Assembly: GCA_031257655.1 (NCBI GenBank)
Contig: JAIROF010000181.1
Coordinates: 1 to 26,348 of the forward strand
DNA: 26,348 nucleotides
Reading direction: 5' to 3'
DNA from: Prevotellaceae bacterium
Lineage (GTDB): Bacteria; Bacteroidota; Bacteroidia; Bacteroidales; UBA932
The notes beneath the pieces were generated by a model. It ran no database searches. It was not told the origin of the DNA and saw only the letters and a program-made list of their open reading frames with translations. Positions within the stretch are counted from its first letter, which is position 1. Each line of letters begins with the position of its first letter. Positions 25,326-26,348 of the stretch are shown piece by piece. A program made the position numbers and the translations under genes.

Positions 25326-26039
25326 TTACTTGCCGAGAAAATGGTCGTTGATGGCTTTCACCTGGTGGCGCACGCTGGCGTTGTCGTGCACGTTGGCCAC
25401 TTCGGTGATGATAGCGCCCTGGTCGCCCGCCAGCTGCCAGTGGTGCGAAAAGACTCTCGAAAGGGCAACAAAATCGCCCGGCTCGGCTTTCACCACATGC
25501 TTGACGGTTACTCCCCCTTCGTGGCAGGCGGGGATTTTGATTTCGGGAAACGCCAACAGGTTGTCGTCGCCTTCACCCACAATGTAGCTCGTTCCGCTGC
25601 GCACCAGCCAGCCCTCCATTTTGGCCGGGAGGTCGCCCGCCGGCTTTTCGTGCCAGTGCTCGGGCAGCATCTGGTGCGGCAGCAGGAACATGTCCTGCAG
25701 CATGTAGCGGTCGTCCGTGTCGTTGGCGTACATGATGGCCGCCAGCCCAAGCTCCGCAAAGCGTCCCGTGCCGTAGTCGCTCACCCACAGCTGCGCGCGC
25801 GTCTTTTCGGTAACGGGGTAGCCGTAGTGCTCCATTAGCCGTATCACGGCGTCTTTGGCCGCCTCCTCGTCGAACTTGCCGTCGGCGTAGAAGTCGGCGT
25901 TGCCGAATGCCGGCAGCGATTTTTCGCAATGCTTGCCATCCTGCCGGCATTTCGCCGGCTGCTGTCCGCTCCACTGTGAGCAGGCGCTGGCGGCTATAAT
26001 GGCGCTGGCCGCCGCTAATAGAAAATGTTTCGTGTGCAT
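25326..26039 (-). CDS. Cupin lipoprotein resembling D-lyxose/D-mannose isomerases
   Basis: This 237-residue protein has a signal peptide with lipobox Cys20 (AASACSQ), so it is exported and lipid-anchored. The body is a cupin: LLPHQMLPEHWHEKPAG (119-135) supplies His128 and His130, Glu142 follows in AKMEGW, and SHHWQ (198-202) gives the later His. This order (HxH, Glu, His) resembles the metal site of the D-lyxose ketol-isomerase family, which also isomerises mannose and fructose. Those enzymes are normally cytoplasmic, so a lipoprotein form is unusual. An alternative is a non-enzymatic sugar-binding cupin. It is first in the minus-strand group, 15 bp from the YVTN-cytochrome gene, with a leader of about 150 bases. 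Confidence 0.6.
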   Translation of the reverse strand: MHTKHFLLAAASAIIAASACSQWSGQQPAKCRQDGKHCEKSLPAFGNADFYADGKFDEEAAKDAVIRLMEHYGYPVTEKTRAQLWVSDYGTGRFAELGLAAIMYANDTDDRYMLQDMFLLPHQMLPEHWHEKPAGDLPAKMEGWLVRSGTSYIVGEGDDNLLAFPEIKIPACHEGGVTVKHVVKAEPGDFVALSRVFSHHWQLAGDQGAIITEVANVHDNASVRHQVKAINDHFLGK

Positions 26040-26198
26040 GATGATTTTTGATTAAGGGATTTTGATGGTTAATGTTAATGGCGTTCTACTCCTTTGCCTG
26101 AACAGAAATAAGTACTTTGCCAAACCAGCTGATGGCAACATTTCTTTTCCGAAGAAGCGCTAAAAACATCCTCTCCACGAAAAGTTTTTTTTCTGCTG

Positions 26199-26206
26199 CA
26201 AAGATA
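26199..26206 (-). promoter_or_regulatory. -7 element upstream of the cupin gene
   Basis: TATCTTTG on the minus strand matches TAnnTTTG well. A TTTG lies 24 bp further upstream, slightly beyond the usual spacing. The start codon is about 160 bp downstream, so a leader of roughly 150 bases would precede the gene; 26040-26198 holds no gene and no recognised riboswitch. Confidence 0.5.
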
Positions 26207-26240
26207 GTATTTTTTTTTGTGTCGTGTCTCCAAAATGTAA

Positions 26241-26334
26241 ATGGTCGCCGCACGCGGCGACCCTACAATTGGTCGCCGTAATTGGTCGCCGCCGAGGGTC
26301 GAGGGGTGTAGGGTCGTCGCGTGCGGCGAGCAAT
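26241..26334. repeat. Inverted GC-rich intergenic repeats at the right end
   Basis: GGTCGCCGC (26243-26251) pairs with 26254-26262 around AC, making a compact hairpin. The unit 26241-26269 recurs in opposite orientation at 26308-26334 with a few mismatches, and a further GGTCGCCG starts at 26271 and 26284. No gene is seen from 26040 to the end. Dispersed repeats of this kind often stop assemblies, which may be why the window ends here. Confidence 0.7.
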
Positions 26335-26348
26335 GGTAGGGTGGTGGG

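Noticed and set aside
24393..25838. 481-codon open frame on the plus strand
   Set aside because: It is antisense to two well-supported genes and resembles no known domain.

Overview
The window looks like a contig from a member of the Bacteroidota, probably an anaerobic or facultative Bacteroidales-like organism; I cannot name the genus. The reasons are a SusC/SusD pair with SusE-like lipoproteins, a divergent hybrid two-component (HTCS-type) regulator, promoters of the TAnnTTTG kind seen only in this phylum, many short lipoprotein signals, and a fused ResB-CcsA haem-handling protein. Both ends look like assembly break points: a nearly pure poly-C run on the left and inverted GC-rich intergenic repeats on the right.

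Region 1 (1-12.5 kb) is a polysaccharide utilisation locus for alpha-mannan or high-mannose glycans. The 5' end of an HTCS-like sensor gene (minus strand) faces susC, susD, two related SusE-like surface lipoprotein genes and a GH76 endo-alpha-1,6-mannanase, tightly packed on the plus strand and closed by a strong intrinsic terminator. A GH92 exo-alpha-mannosidase follows with its own promoter. The expected division of labour is surface capture and endo-cleavage by SusD, SusE-like proteins and GH76, import by SusC, and trimming by GH92 in the periplasm.

Region 2 (12.65-19.2 kb) is bounded by two 121-bp repeat elements in opposite orientation. It holds four genes: a tetrahaem NrfH/NapC-type membrane cytochrome fused to a formylglycine-generating-enzyme-like (SUMF1) domain, a Tat-exported Gfo/Idh/MocA oxidoreductase lipoprotein, a Tat-exported TIM-barrel sugar isomerase/epimerase-like lipoprotein, and a CcsBA (ResB-CcsA) cytochrome c maturation protein. 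No nrfA catalytic subunit is present. I read it as a candidate periplasmic sugar-redox module tied to the quinone pool. This is the most interesting part of the window.

Region 3 (19.2-26.3 kb) has a secreted GH43/CBM6-like glycosidase gene on the plus strand, convergent with three minus-strand genes for exported lipoproteins: a cupin protein resembling D-lyxose/D-mannose isomerases, a YVTN beta-propeller fused to a dihaem cytochrome c region, and a large beta-propeller protein with two CxxCH motifs resembling the hydrazine synthase alpha-subunit (HzsA-related) family. These genes are visibly more GC-rich than the mannan locus. The shared theme of regions 2 and 3 is extracytoplasmic c-type haem proteins placed beside sugar-modifying enzymes, with the haem-attachment machinery encoded between them.
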